Positions 1-11,100 of a stretch of DNA of 64,000 nucleotides are shown piece after piece. The notes below the pieces were generated by a model, which ran no database searches, was not told the origin of the DNA, and saw only the letters and a list, made by a program, of their open reading frames with translations. Position 1 is the first letter of the stretch. Each line of letters begins with the position of its first letter. The position numbers and the translations under genes were made by a program. This DNA is from Holothuria scabra (Eukaryota; Echinodermata; Holothuroidea; Aspidochirotida; Holothuriidae), in contig CM074200.1 of the NCBI GenBank assembly GCA_037179385.1, positions 35,591,884 through 35,655,883 of the forward strand. The letters are read 5' to 3'.

Positions 1-308
1 CTCAAGCTACCAAACTTGGATAGATTTCATACGTTGTGTTCAGGAAATGGTCCCTATTGTTTTTGCAAGAGGTCAGAGGTCATCTGGGGCAATGGGGTAA
101 AAGAAGGAAAATATTGTTTACACGATTTCTCAAGATAGGAAACTTGGATAGATTTCATATTTAGTATGTGGATGCGTTATGGTCTGGGGATGGTTCCTAT
201 TATTTTTGGTGGAGGTCAAAGGTCATCCTTGGTCATCGAGATGGTAGTCTTTTTAACAGCAATTTTTCAAGATAGCTGTCTCTGTGTGTGTCTGTCTGTC
301 TGTATGTA

Positions 309-341
<33 letters not shown>

Positions 342-600
342 ATATGTATGTATGTATGTTTTCCGTCTATCTATCTATAGCTTTTATGGAGGTCAAAGGT
401 CATTTTGGTCACTGGTGGTCAAAATGTGAATGAAAACCTTGTTAGGTGTTAATTTATCTTAATGGTGGGAAACTTAAACAGATTGCACATGTGGTATGTG
501 GATGCACATTATGGTGAGAAGATGATCCCTATTTTTGTTGGTGGAGGTCAAAGGTCATGTGGAATAACAAAATTATTTTTTGAACATGCTAGTTTAACAT
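1..600 (+). repeat. Dispersed repeat rich in AGGTCA half-sites
   Basis: Several diverged copies of one module occur in tandem. Each reads roughly: aggtagaaacttggatagatttcat, a phrase like tatgtggatgc, then gttatggt..gaagatggt, then gtggaggtcaaaggtcat. The same phrases recur at 7021-7665, 51130-51560 and 62530-62760, so this is a dispersed family. Perfect AGGTCA-N-AGGTCA (DR1) motifs lie at 70-82, 213-225, 390-402 and 545-557. The only long open frame (166-429) is made of repeat plus microsatellite and is not a gene. Confidence 0.75.
297..360. repeat. TATG/TA microsatellite
   Basis: A run of tatg and tata units lies between two modules of the AGGTCA-rich repeat. The same placement of a microsatellite inside this repeat family is seen near 6970-6997 and 51095-51127, where it is (TG)n. 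Confidence 0.85.
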
Positions 601-880
601 TTGAGTTAGAAGATAATGGTACATGATGTTATTATTTGCAATAGAACATTTACGTATCATCAATGCATTTTTGCATTCTGGTTAACTGCAAGCTGACAAA
701 AATCCTCTATTAAGAGATTTAGTCTCTTCTTCAACCTTACTGGATTAGGGTAAAGTAAGGTTTTCTATGGATCTCCATCTGAAAAAAAATCTCCGTTAAA
801 GCAGACTACTACTTTAGCTACCTTTCCTAATACCCACGATGCTCGCGGTAATGAAAGCCGTGCACCCCATCGACTTTTCT

Positions 881-1170
881 AAAAGGCAGTCAGCTCTCAC
901 CCCAAAATACCATTTTTGTAATTAACCCCCCAAATTCTCAATTGGCACAGCTCTTTAATTCACAGCATGTCCAAAAAATGCAGAGTACTGGATGTTGGTA
1001 TGACAAAGCATGTACTGGACTAAGGGTTTTTTATTACGCATTGGGACATTGAATTCTCGAGAATGCAATGCCCTAATGTGTAATAAAAAACTTTTATCAA
1101 AGTGAGACTGTGTCTGGATGGGGATGAACTTTAGAGAGTTGTGGGAGGGGCTTGAGGGAACGTTTGATTT
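881..1170 (+). mobile_element. Degenerate copy of TTAA-type MITE family
   Basis: The order of phrases matches the better copies at 8225-8509 and 35816-36111: cagctctcaccccaaa, then ccaaattctcaattggcacagctcttt, a central aatgcagagtactgg, then gtctggatggggatgaactt and gttgtgggaggggctt. The terminal inverted repeats are no longer recognisable, so the ends given are approximate. Confidence 0.55.
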
Positions 1171-1238
1171 TCAATTGTTAAATTTTGAAAAGTTCCATGA
1201 TAGCACCGAATATTTGTTAAATATGAAAGTCGCTAAGT

Positions 1239-1425
1239 TGATTCAAACAACTATCCTTTGATGGACCGTTTTCCAAATGCAAACCAAAAAGGATTGTGGG
1301 ACGTAGGATTAGTGTGCGTCGTTTTGGCTAAGGTAAAATGGCATTGATCAAAACGACGAGTACCAAATATCTGTCCCACAATCCTTTGTAATTTCTGTTT
1401 GGAAAATGGTCTATTGTTTGAATTC
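1239..1425. mobile_element. Hairpin (foldback) MITE
   Basis: The two halves of this 187-bp segment are imperfect reverse complements. Left-arm phrases such as gattcaaacaa, ccgttttccaaa, aaaggattgtgggac and gtcgttttg reappear on the other strand at the right (caaaacgac, gtcccacaatccttt, ggaaaatgg, ttgtttgaattc). Arms are about 85-90 bases with almost no spacer. This is the shape of a small foldback MITE; no target duplication was seen. Confidence 0.65.
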
Positions 1426-3455
1426 ATCTGAGGGTTAAACGATGTACAAGCCTGTAGTGCATGAAAAAACTTGAAACCGCCAGATAAAATGTGGAATTAT
1501 GATAAAAAACATTTAGAATTATGGTATTTATTTCATTTAGCAACCCTTCAAAATCACCTCTCTTGATTATCATACAGCTCATCAGTCTAGTGCTGTGATG
1601 GTTCCGTCACAACAATCGCTAGGAAATCCATCGAAACGGAAGCTAGGTAACTATTAGTTGATAAACAATTCGATTTATTCATGCTTTTGTCTATTTCTGT
1701 AAAGCACGTGTAGGGAGCTAAGACACTGTACTTCACTGATCTAACATCGGACACTGTGAAGCTTTATGAGGGTGTAAGTAAGTGGGTGTTTGTGTATGGC
1801 TATGAAAAAGAGTATGTTACTAGGTCATCTCGAACGGCACTTCTGATGACGTTTACACTTGGTTGGTGGGAGTTTGGCCACACAAACTCGTATGCACGCT
1901 GTTTGGACAAAAGTTTAAAGTTGGTAAAATGTTCCTTAAGAGCTATGTTGTGGGAAACTTTCACAAACTTCATTTACAACGCACATCTGATGTTTCCATC
2001 CTTCTACTGGCATAATTACAGTCAATCCTGTGTAACAGATATAAAAGGGTCAAATTCAATCTTTGACCATTGTTTTCAATGAAAGCCACCTGGTCACGAG
2101 GGCAGAGAGGGTATACCTTCCCCAAAGCATTTGCAATAAAAACGATTAAACTAAAGAATAATAATATATTGCCCACATTAACAGCGACAACTAAACCTTC
2201 ATGACAAATTCTTTCAAAGTGAAAAATATCGCCCCACTTTGCATATTGACACCTCACATAGGCAAAAGTTTCCGCAAGGAAAGGGAGACCCTCCCCATTC
2301 AAACCCTTGCAAGTTCGCTTAAAATCCTACAGCGATGCACCTCCCCCTCCTCAGCTGAAGTCTTGAAGAAAGGTTGCATGTAAGTGCTGGGTGTATTTTT
2401 AGGAACAGACTTGCCGATCTCCTTAAGTTATGATTCTCTATTTAGTAATTACGTACCTATAGATGTTAAGTTATACTTCGAAAAATTGTGACCAAATAAC
2501 AGGGGATATCCGTGTACTATACTTACGTATGGACCTTCATTGACAGACCGACTTTCTTCTCTCCATTATAATGAGATTAGCCATTACCATAACATGCTTG
2601 GAGCCATTTTGATTATTTCTCTTCAGATTCACAACTTGAAGCATGCGGACAGAGAAAAGGTAAGAATATTGACACTTTCCTTTTCTTTTTAGAATTGTCA
2701 TTATCTATATGCTTCGCGTGAAATATTTTAGATAAGATTAACATCTATGGGGTTAAGAAATAAGTTTCCGAAGGCGAAACATTTCGTGCAAACAAACTCT
2801 GACAGGTATATATATAAAATTGTGCTTTTATGTGTTTCTGACGCTTATAGTTTGAAAAGAAGATAGTAATGTTAAAATGGAGGAAATGTGGGAGATTTTC
2901 ATACTTGATAAATACCACATTGTCTTAATGGAGGCCAAATGTCATATCGATGGTCTTCAGAGATCAACAAACTTGTATGCAGTATACCACAAGATAGGCA
3001 TAGTTGCTTTGCTTGATGATGCATTATGGTCATTAGATAAAATTGTTGCCTATGTAGACTATAGAGGTTATGTACCGACGTCACAGCATTACGTGTCTCT
3101 CCATTTTGCCATCCAAGCGTCCATTGTACACTACAACTGTACAAGTTTTACTAACACACTTACTGAGAATGATCAGTTCCATTCAGTATGCCAAATTGAA
3201 ACGCACTGACGTCACGTACATTAACTCTAGAGACTCATTCACGGTTACATTTCACTGATTGCCACTGGTTGGCATACAGCATGCACAGGAATATGTACGT
3301 GCACGTTTTGTTTTGCGAGTTCAGCGATCTCTCGATTACAAACAGAATATAGACGAATAAGAATGTACATTTCATTGTGACCAAAATGTAAGCGTACCTA
3401 ATCGACCCGGTTGTCAAGCAGCTGTGACGCCATTTTTTTCAAACCATACGAATTC
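1426..3455. other. Unassigned DNA, no gene recognised
   Basis: Open frames of about 60-110 codons occur on both strands (for example 1756-2082, 2877-3209) but overlap one another and show no recognisable domain or convincing splice context. Upstream coding exons of the OB-fold gene starting at 7690 could be hidden here; I could not identify any. Confidence 0.4.
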
Positions 3456-3459
3456 TTAT

Positions 3460-4311
3460 CTTTAGCTGGAAGGAGCACACCAATGGAAACGCGCGAATCA
3501 AAACATACGCAACTGAAGGGTCACGCGCCCCGGGAATGTGGTTTTATGGGATGCATCTTATTTATATGCACTCGAACGGAACGCAACCATTGGGTTTGTT
3601 GCTGCAAATGAACGCTTGTCAAGCAGAATACTACAAAGTGTCGCATTGGATGTAAGTTTGGCATTTGCTTTGACACAATCTAATAACTGTTTTGTGACAA
3701 CTGCATACCCTACATTCGTGGTGAATTATAGTTGTGACCATGAAGGTACTTCCATGTTGTGACTTGTAGGAAAGTTGCAATGGCCTTTCAACCAAATTTT
3801 TATTTATTATTTTAGGCATGTGCGTTGCAATGACTGGCTCCTGTTTATTCATGTCTGCTGAACATGATCTAGATAATTATAACCCGCACTGGGCCAATTG
3901 AACAGGGTGAAGGTGCCACAGAATGTTACGAACATTAACCCAACTCAAACTTTATCCATAATCCTAATCTAACTCTAACCCTAACTCTAACTCCAACCCT
4001 AATCCATAAACCAAACGCCCACGCTGTCCCCGTTTGTGTAGTGTTAGTTTACATTAGTTTACTCACAGTGAACCTTTGCAGTATTCTTCTTGACCAGCCT
4101 CTATTTGCAGCAACATTCCACAATACGCTTATAAACAACAGCGCTCAGCACGATGAATTGCGTTTGAAAACACACGGTCGTTTAGGCACGCAGCAAGAAA
4201 GGTGTACAACACTAATCCTGGAACCACACATTTACATTCCCGCTGCACGTGACCCTTGGGCGTCATCCATCTTGTTATTATAGGACGCTCCTTCCAGCTA
4301 AAGCTTAGGAT
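3460..4311. mobile_element. Foldback element with long inverted arms
   Basis: The sequence around 3460-3660 (tttagctggaaggagc, agggtcacg, cgggaatgt, gttgctgcaaat, gtcaagcagaatac) is found as its reverse complement at about 4070-4311 (gtattcttcttgacc, atttgcagcaac, acattcccg, cgtgaccct, gctccttccagctaaa). The arms are roughly 200-240 bases with a spacer of about 400 bases. No target duplication is evident. Open frames within the arms are therefore mirror shadows. Confidence 0.6.
3945..4012 (+). repeat. Degenerate telomere-like (CCCTAA) tract
   Basis: A short run of variants of ctaaccctaa / ctaactctaa / ccaaccctaa lies in the spacer of the foldback element. It resembles decayed TTAGGG-type telomere repeats read on the C-rich strand. 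It is too short and impure to be a functional telomere. Confidence 0.45.
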
Positions 4312-6720
4312 TTGTCCGTTTTTAAACATGTATGATTTTAAAGGTCGAAGATTAACTGAAATTGTCTTATCCAAAAAGATGGTTGGTAGAGTGTTGTCTA
4401 ATATCTAATACTGAATATTCCTGTGTCACGAAAAAAAAAAACTCCCAAGAACACTCATATTATTTTAAAAACTAAAAAATATTCAGGGCCGGCGGGACGG
4501 AACAAAATATTGTGGGGGGCTGAGTGGCGGCAAGACTATTTATGTGGAGCGCCGCCATAGTTGGCAATGAGCGTACAAAAATGTTGGTCTGTTCACTTCT
4601 TGAAGCCGCACTTTGCAAAAACTAGGGCTGTAGGGTGGCGGTGAACATACCTAAAGTCCCCAAACTTTTTTCTTTGGGGCTGAACTTCCAAAGCCCACCC
4701 CATGTTTCGGGGTACTGAAAATATTGAAGTGGCAGTATTACACATATTACAAAAAGGCTCAATATATGAAAAATTGTGATGAACTCTTTTGGGCTTTTTT
4801 TCTAATGTACAAATTCTTTAGGGCACTGGAATAGAAATGGAAATAGGTAACTTGTTGGTTGTTTGAGGCTGGTGTCCGGGCGTTCTCCGAAGGCACCCGG
4901 ACATCAACCTTCAGTTTTTCATCTTTCGGTTAGTTGCAAGCTTTTTACGGTGGTGTAAATGCAAAATAGTCTTCACGTCCTCAAACCCTCTCAGCAATGC
5001 TTTGTTTCTGACTCAAGATATCTTATTTTCAGGTTCCTAAGATTTTTCATTTTCGTCGAAAAATACCGCCAGTTTTCATCTAATCCACTTAATCCAATGT
5101 AAAGAGCCTGGGAACATTGACCAGAATCCTTTTGCCGTTCTTTATGATTGAATTTTTTTCCTTGAGACTTGGAATGATAAATCATTTCCCCTTGTAGATA
5201 CAGCAAAATCTGTGACATATTTCTTATTATGTATTCTATCTTTAGATACAGCTCTTTTCTTGGGCTCAATATCTACCAAAGGGTATAAGACATTGAGACG
5301 CGCTTCTTACCCCCTAGTTAAATGTCTGAATTCGCTGAAATCATTGGATTTTGTCTTCGGTAAATTTTCCGCTGTTCTAAAATATTGACATAGGTTTCAA
5401 GAATTTGCATTTGACAGTCTGTATAGCACCTTCCCCTTGTAGTAGCATCGTATTACTGCAGCCCTGCCTGTAGCTTCCCACCTCCCTGTCAGACAACCCG
5501 CGCACCACCTCTGTACAAAGGTTTACTAAGCCGACGAAGGTCTTTGTAAAGTGATTAGGTTTCTGTAACGTAATTTTGTAAACCTGTAGTGGTCCTCTAC
5601 ATCGTATTTAGGGAGAATAAAGAAGATGGATGATGCTCTGAAATATGATGATCGATCACGTGAAGTAGTATTTCACAGTATATTTTTGCCTTTTTGTCAA
5701 GAACAAACTGTTTCCATTAAATTGATTGTCCGGCCTTCTCCAGTGGCATTGAATTGATAAAGCTGCGCATCCCCACAGGAATTTTAGTATGTATTCTAAA
5801 TTTCCTCGTGTCGACAGCTAAACACGCCTTCACCTTTTCACTCGACTACCCTCGAGCTTCGTTTACTTGGTAAGACCAGAACCATAGCCAGGGGGTTAGG
5901 AGGAGACGCCCCAATTTTTTTCTATCCCTAGAGACTTTGACGCTTGCCATTGTGTTAATACAGCTGTACACATTTAACAACTCGCCTCCTGGTAAGATTT
6001 TGGCCCCTTCTGGGCTTTGTCTTACTACGGACCTGAGTTAGACTCTGGAACCAACCATCTTAACATTAAAAATGATTGAAAGATGTATTTTAACTCAAAC
6101 AAGATTACAAATTGCTGTTTTATTTTACGACCTTTTCCGCGTCATTCCCCTGACATGCATGCACTTTCCTTATTTTATGGTCATAGCTAAGATGTCCAAA
6201 ACTAAGAAACAATATCGACGAATTTCAAGATATGGATGTGAGTATTATTTTGTTGTACATTGTTTAAAAACTGAAGTAGATAGGTAACACATACATACCG
6301 GCAAAATCTAAGAAAGTAATCCTTCAAGCGAGATTGGTAAAAAGGACAAAATGTATTAACAGTGTGATTACAAATGCGATAGTCTAACAGGGGTCATGGG
6401 GCAAAGTTTGTTACATCGTCTGGACAACAGTATCGTAGTATTTCTTACACCTTCAAAGATTCCTACAGCGCTTCTTGAGGGGGAATTCTGGGCAAAAATT
6501 GTATGTTCATATTGAAAAAAGAGGAACTAAACCTTCACAGTTTGGTGGAATGTCCATTCAAATCGGTCATGTTTCTTCAGTTTGGTTATCTAAATTGATA
6601 TTATTTTCGTTAATCCATACAATCGTTGAAGTTAAATCATTCTTTACTACCTGCTCTATTTTCTTGTAGAATCACTTCAGTGTTTTGGTTTTGATGAAAG
6701 AGAAACTTATGATGTCATAA
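4312..6720. other. Unassigned DNA, no gene recognised
   Basis: Mostly unique-looking AT-rich sequence with an A-run at 4430-4440. The segment 4490-4640 starts with cagggccggcgg and contains ggagcgccgccat...gagcgtaca, phrases repeated near 41400-41450 and 41660-41690, so part is a dispersed repeat. No exon with domain similarity was found. Confidence 0.4.
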
Positions 6721-6730
6721 TGGCGTGTGT

Positions 6731-7000
6731 ATGTATGGGTATGGGTGGGTGTGTGTGTGTGTGTGTGTGTGGATGTGTGGGTGTACTTGTTTTGCATTCA
6801 AATAGAGGACAGGAACAATGGATTTTAGGTCCTTTAGGTCCTCTGGCGGAAGTTCAATAGATTTCCGGAGTCCTCTCCTGTCAGAACATAAGTCTATTGT
6901 TAAGGTTAGGTTTAAGGAAGCAGGAACAGAGGAAAACACAATGAGGTCCTCAGGTTGTATGAAAAAGGCCTGTGTGTGTGTGTGTGTGTGTGTGTGTTAG
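6731..7000. repeat. Two (TG)n microsatellites flanking a short spacer
   Basis: (TG)n runs occur near 6750-6772 and 6970-6997. Open frames crossing them encode only poly-(Thr-His) or poly-(Cys-Val) and are artefacts of the repeat. Confidence 0.85.
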
Positions 7001-7020
7001 TGACACTTTGTTTGTTAACA

Positions 7021-7665
7021 CGATATCTCAAGATAGGAAACTTGGACAGATTATTTGGTATGTGGATGCGTTATGGTCAGAAGGTGGTCTCCTTTAGTTT
7101 TTGGCTGAGGTCAAAGGTCATCTAGGGTCACCAGGGGTCGAAGTGTGAAAACCTTGTTCTTGCTATATCGCAAGATAGGATCGAAACTTGGATAGATTTC
7201 ATATTCGGTATGTGGATGCTTTATGGTAAGAAGATGGTACCCACTGCTTTTGGTGGAGGACAAAGGTCATCTGGAGTTTAACTATCGATCCATTCCATTA
7301 CATACCCCACCCATTGACTTCAAAGGTAGTTTCATCTGGGCCATTAGAGGTCAAATCTGTCGAGTTCAAATGTCATCTGGGGTCACTGAAGGTCAAAATG
7401 TGAATGAAAACGTTAATAAGTGCTAATACATCTCAAGGTGGGAAACTTAAATAGATTTCACATGTAGTATGTGGATGCACATTATGGTCAGAAGATAGTC
7501 CCTATTTTTTGGTGGAGGTCAAGGGTCCTCAGGGATAACAAAATTATTTTTTGAACATGCTTGTACAACATTTGATTGAGAAGATACGGTACATGGTGCC
7601 ATTATTTGGAATGGAACGTTCATGTATTATCGAAACCTCAATGCATTGTTGCATTCTGGTTTCTA
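7021..7665 (+). repeat. Dispersed AGGTCA-rich repeat, second cluster
   Basis: Same family as 1-600, with acttggatagatttcat, tatgtggatgc, ttatggt.agaagatggt and gaggtcaaaggtcatctagggtcacc. The 3' part (aaaattattttttgaacatgct to gcattctggtt, about 7540-7660) closely matches 568-680. A perfect DR1 site lies at 7108-7120 and degraded versions follow. This repeat ends just upstream of the first visible exon of the OB-fold gene, so the open frame that runs back to 7551 is repeat-derived. Confidence 0.75.
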
Positions 7666-7689
7666 CTTGGTCATTCACATTCATTTCAG

Positions 7690-8168
7690 TTAACAAAGAA
7701 TGCAGTATCTACGTTCATAAGCTTTTCAACTTTCCATGCTATGTGGGAAGCAACAAAGCATTGCTTATAGGATTAGTATTTGACTCCGAGCCCCAGAAAT
7801 CTCCTCATCCAAAACTACTCTACACGACAACTAAAACAGGAGAAGTTACAGGTGACGAAAACATCTATTACCGCTTGATATGTGGTAGAAAAATTACAGG
7901 AGGTAGCTTCTACAAGCTGCAAAATTGTTATTATATAGAAGACACCAATATGGAAGGTATTTTGCTCACTCCCTCGACTCATTGTTCCTTACTTTCTGGG
8001 CGAAAGTTCGGAGAGATTCCTGTCGAAAGACCTTTGGGCGGATCAGATGCTGAATATCTTGATGGAGTAGAAGAGATTATGTACCTGCCGCGATGTTCAG
8101 TAGCACGTGTGAAGCATCAATTTCCAAAAGGTTACTCAGTATTCCACTTGAAGGGAGTTGTGAAAGAG
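7690..8168 (+). CDS. OB-fold gene, first visible exon
   Basis: The acceptor is cattcatttcag ending at 7689; the donor is gtatga at 8169. It encodes 159 residues after a split codon (two bases), so an upstream exon must supply one base. Strand-rich sequence such as LLYTTTKTGEV, YYRLICGRKI and YSVFHLKGVVKE fits OB-fold beta strands; this exon probably covers the first OB-fold and the first strand of the second. The reading frame is open further upstream, but that part is dispersed repeat (7540-7665), so I place the start at the acceptor. Confidence 0.6.
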
Positions 8169-11100
8169 GTATGAAGGTTTTAGTATTTTACCCCTTTCTC
8201 TGCACAGAATGTAAACCATGTTAAAGGGCCTGTCCTCTTACCCCAGACTACAATTATTGTTATAATCTGCAAGAATTCTCTATTGGTCCAGCTCTTTGTT
8301 TGGCAGCTAGTTCAAACAAAGCTTACATTACACAGCATGAACTGTACTGAGAGTGTTTTGATTCATACACATTGCTTTTTAAAGCTGTCACCCTGAAGCA
8401 ATAAACTGAGGTCCCGTCTGGAAGAGGATGAATTTTGGACAATTGCGGGAGGGGCTTAAGTAAAAAGGTTGTGGGAATTGGGACTGTTCGGGGTGAGAGA
8501 ATTGGGCCCTTAAGCATTATAAAGCTATTGAAAACTGTGTGATCAATTTACTCCATTACAGATTTAGTCCATCCTTCAGTTAAACCTAAAGAGGTGAACC
8601 ATTTCAAACAGAGAACGTTAGAATTTGAAACCCATAGAACTTGAACAACGTTAAAGCAAATTTGAGACAGGAAAGCTTAGGAAACTGAAAGGTTGGGAAC
8701 TCATACGTTCTCATAACTGTTGGAGATCTTGAGTAAGCAGCTTCCTTTTCTGATCACTATTATCAATTGATGATTGATAAATTCAAAATAGTACTCCAGT
8801 TAAGTTTAACGATCCCAGTAACCTGTACTCACATGTAACACCCTACAGAAAATCAAGTGCATCTGTAGGTTCAAAAGCATAAAAATCAGGGGGTGGGGGG
8901 GGGTGGGGATTCAGGACTTTTTTCTCCAGAGTGGGTCCGAAGGGTGACCGCCGGCCTTAAGAGGGGTATTAAGGGGAAGGTGTCCACTCCTCTCTTGAAA
9001 TTTTTTGCAATTTCACAGGTCCTTAAATGCATATGAAATTCAGGATTTTCTGCAATGGATGGAAGTTGAGCAAAATGTAGCGGTGAAATTAAAGGTTTTC
9101 CCTACTTATTGGGGACCTAGACGATATACTTCCACTTTCAAATTTTCACTGGGAGGCTAAAGCCACAACAGCCCTACGTGGCAAAGTCGACTACTTAACT
9201 GCTCTACTAGAGGGCGAACTTGCGATGCGCAACTTCGTCCGCTATGCAACGGATTTTAGTGGCAAAGTAATGGTAAGTGGGAGGAAAGTAAGAGTACCCG
9301 GAGAAAAACCCTCGTAAATCGAGCGGGATTTGAGCCCATGCACATATGAATCACACTGGTGCACACCAGCTGGGAAAGACCACTCTGTCACTCCCTCCAC
9401 GACCCAAGACCCTGTAGGTCTTAGACTTTGCAAAGTCTTTCTCGGCGATATCATTCCCTGACTAAAGTTTTTCCTTTTATCCAATCCAGAAAATGTTCAA
9501 ATTCAGCAACTACGGTACATGTAGTACCCTCTTCCTATATGTGTCTAACAACGTCAGTACCGTCCGTATGTACATTACGCTTGCGATTATCCTTATAAAC
9601 ATGTACAAAATTGGCGTTTCAAAATTTTTGTTGGCCAATTTAAGCGCTTGTGGCAACCACATTCTCAAGCTTGCTACACATAGCTGAACTGTCAATGAAT
9701 GCTTTATGTACATATGCGCGCAAAGTTCTCGAAGATTTCACTTTTCTGGCTTTTGCGCAATACAGAGACCTGCAAAGTCTCCAAAAAGGCACGAGTTGAG
9801 GGCCTATTCTTTCTATCCCAAGCAGTTTCAAGTTTTCTTAACCTAATTAATTAAGCCCTCCCACAACTGTCTAAAACTCATCCTCACCCAGACACAATCT
9901 CAGTTTATTTATTTATTTTTTTTTTTTTTTTGGAGAGTATAAAAGACGGTCACCCTAATGTGTAATCAAAACACTCTCAGTACAGTACATGCTGTGTATT
10001 TTTTGAAATTGCGGTCAGTCTAAGTGTTTTGCCAATTGAGAATTTCTGCGGACTATATATACTACAAAAATGTGGTTAAGACTTTAAAGCTAATGCAGGT
10101 GGTGAGTTAGTTCTTCATCAACGACAGGGGGAAAAGGGACTAACATAAGGCAGGTCTTTTTGTGGTCTAGTTTGATTTTGGTAACGAACAAGGGGAAATT
10201 CCCCTGGTAAAGTTTACTTTAACTTCATGTAAACCTGTCTGTTGTCATCATCTTAAAAGCAGTCAACTATCACCCTAAAGTTGTTGGAGGGGGTTAAGTT
10301 AGTTGATTAAGAGAATTGGAACTGTTCGGAGTGAGATGATTAGGCCTTTAATCATGTTAATCAAGGGTTTCGCTATTGCAGTAAAACTATATCTTGTATT
10401 GATAATGCAAGGCCTTTGATCCGTTTTTCAAGCTTTGGCTAAAGTTAACTTGAACGTTTGTTTTAAAATTGTTTATATATGGCACAACTTTGATTGTGAA
10501 CATAGCAGCCAAAGAGTGCCGACATTTGGATATAAGTTAATTCATGTGGCATGGTGAAGCTTGCCAAATGGATCGAGGTATAGTGAAAGGATATGCTCGA
10601 CGAAGTGGTTAACCTTCCCCTAAAGATTCAGCAAACGGAAGTCCGCTGGAAGACACAGTTTGACTAAAGGATAGTGCAAATTTTGAGCACGACTCGTGCC
10701 GAAAAATTGGGGTTATGTTAAAATGAAGCTGAAATACTCAGTTTACAGAAATTACAAAATTTGGGTTTTATGGAAGAAGGTCTCACCACCCAGCAATCCC
10801 AGCAAACTGAGCAAACCATATTTTAATGTTCTTGTACTGGGCTGGCATGGTATACAAGTTCAATTGTTATGTAACTGGAAAGCTTTTTATGCATTTTGGA
10901 TAATGTAAGCTACTACGTTACACATTTTGGTTTTGATGTCAAAGCTAAAAGGTGCAAAGGTACACTCTAAAGACATTTGGGTAAAATAATCACCAACACT
11001 AGTTACGTATGTGACAATACTGAAGCTGGGTAAAAGTCCAAAAGTTTTGAATGTACGTGTAAGGTATGTAGTTACATACCTTTTTTGGGGTAACCTACCG

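Noticed and set aside
166..429. 87-codon open frame on the + strand
   Set aside because: It is made from the AGGTCA repeat and a TATG microsatellite; the peptide is low-complexity Tyr/Val/Met/Cys.
1756..2302. Overlapping open frames on both strands of about 110 codons
   Set aside because: They are mirror frames without domain similarity or clear splice signals.
6715..7000. Open frames with poly-His-Thr or poly-Cys-Val ends
   Set aside because: They read through (TG)n microsatellites.
7551..7689. Upstream extension of the first OB-fold exon
   Set aside because: This part matches the dispersed repeat at 568-680, and a good acceptor (cattcatttcag) marks the real exon edge at 7690.
9280..9350. 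tRNA gene or intact SINE
   Set aside because: A B-box-like gggatttgagccc is present but no A box, cloverleaf or clear tail could be drawn.
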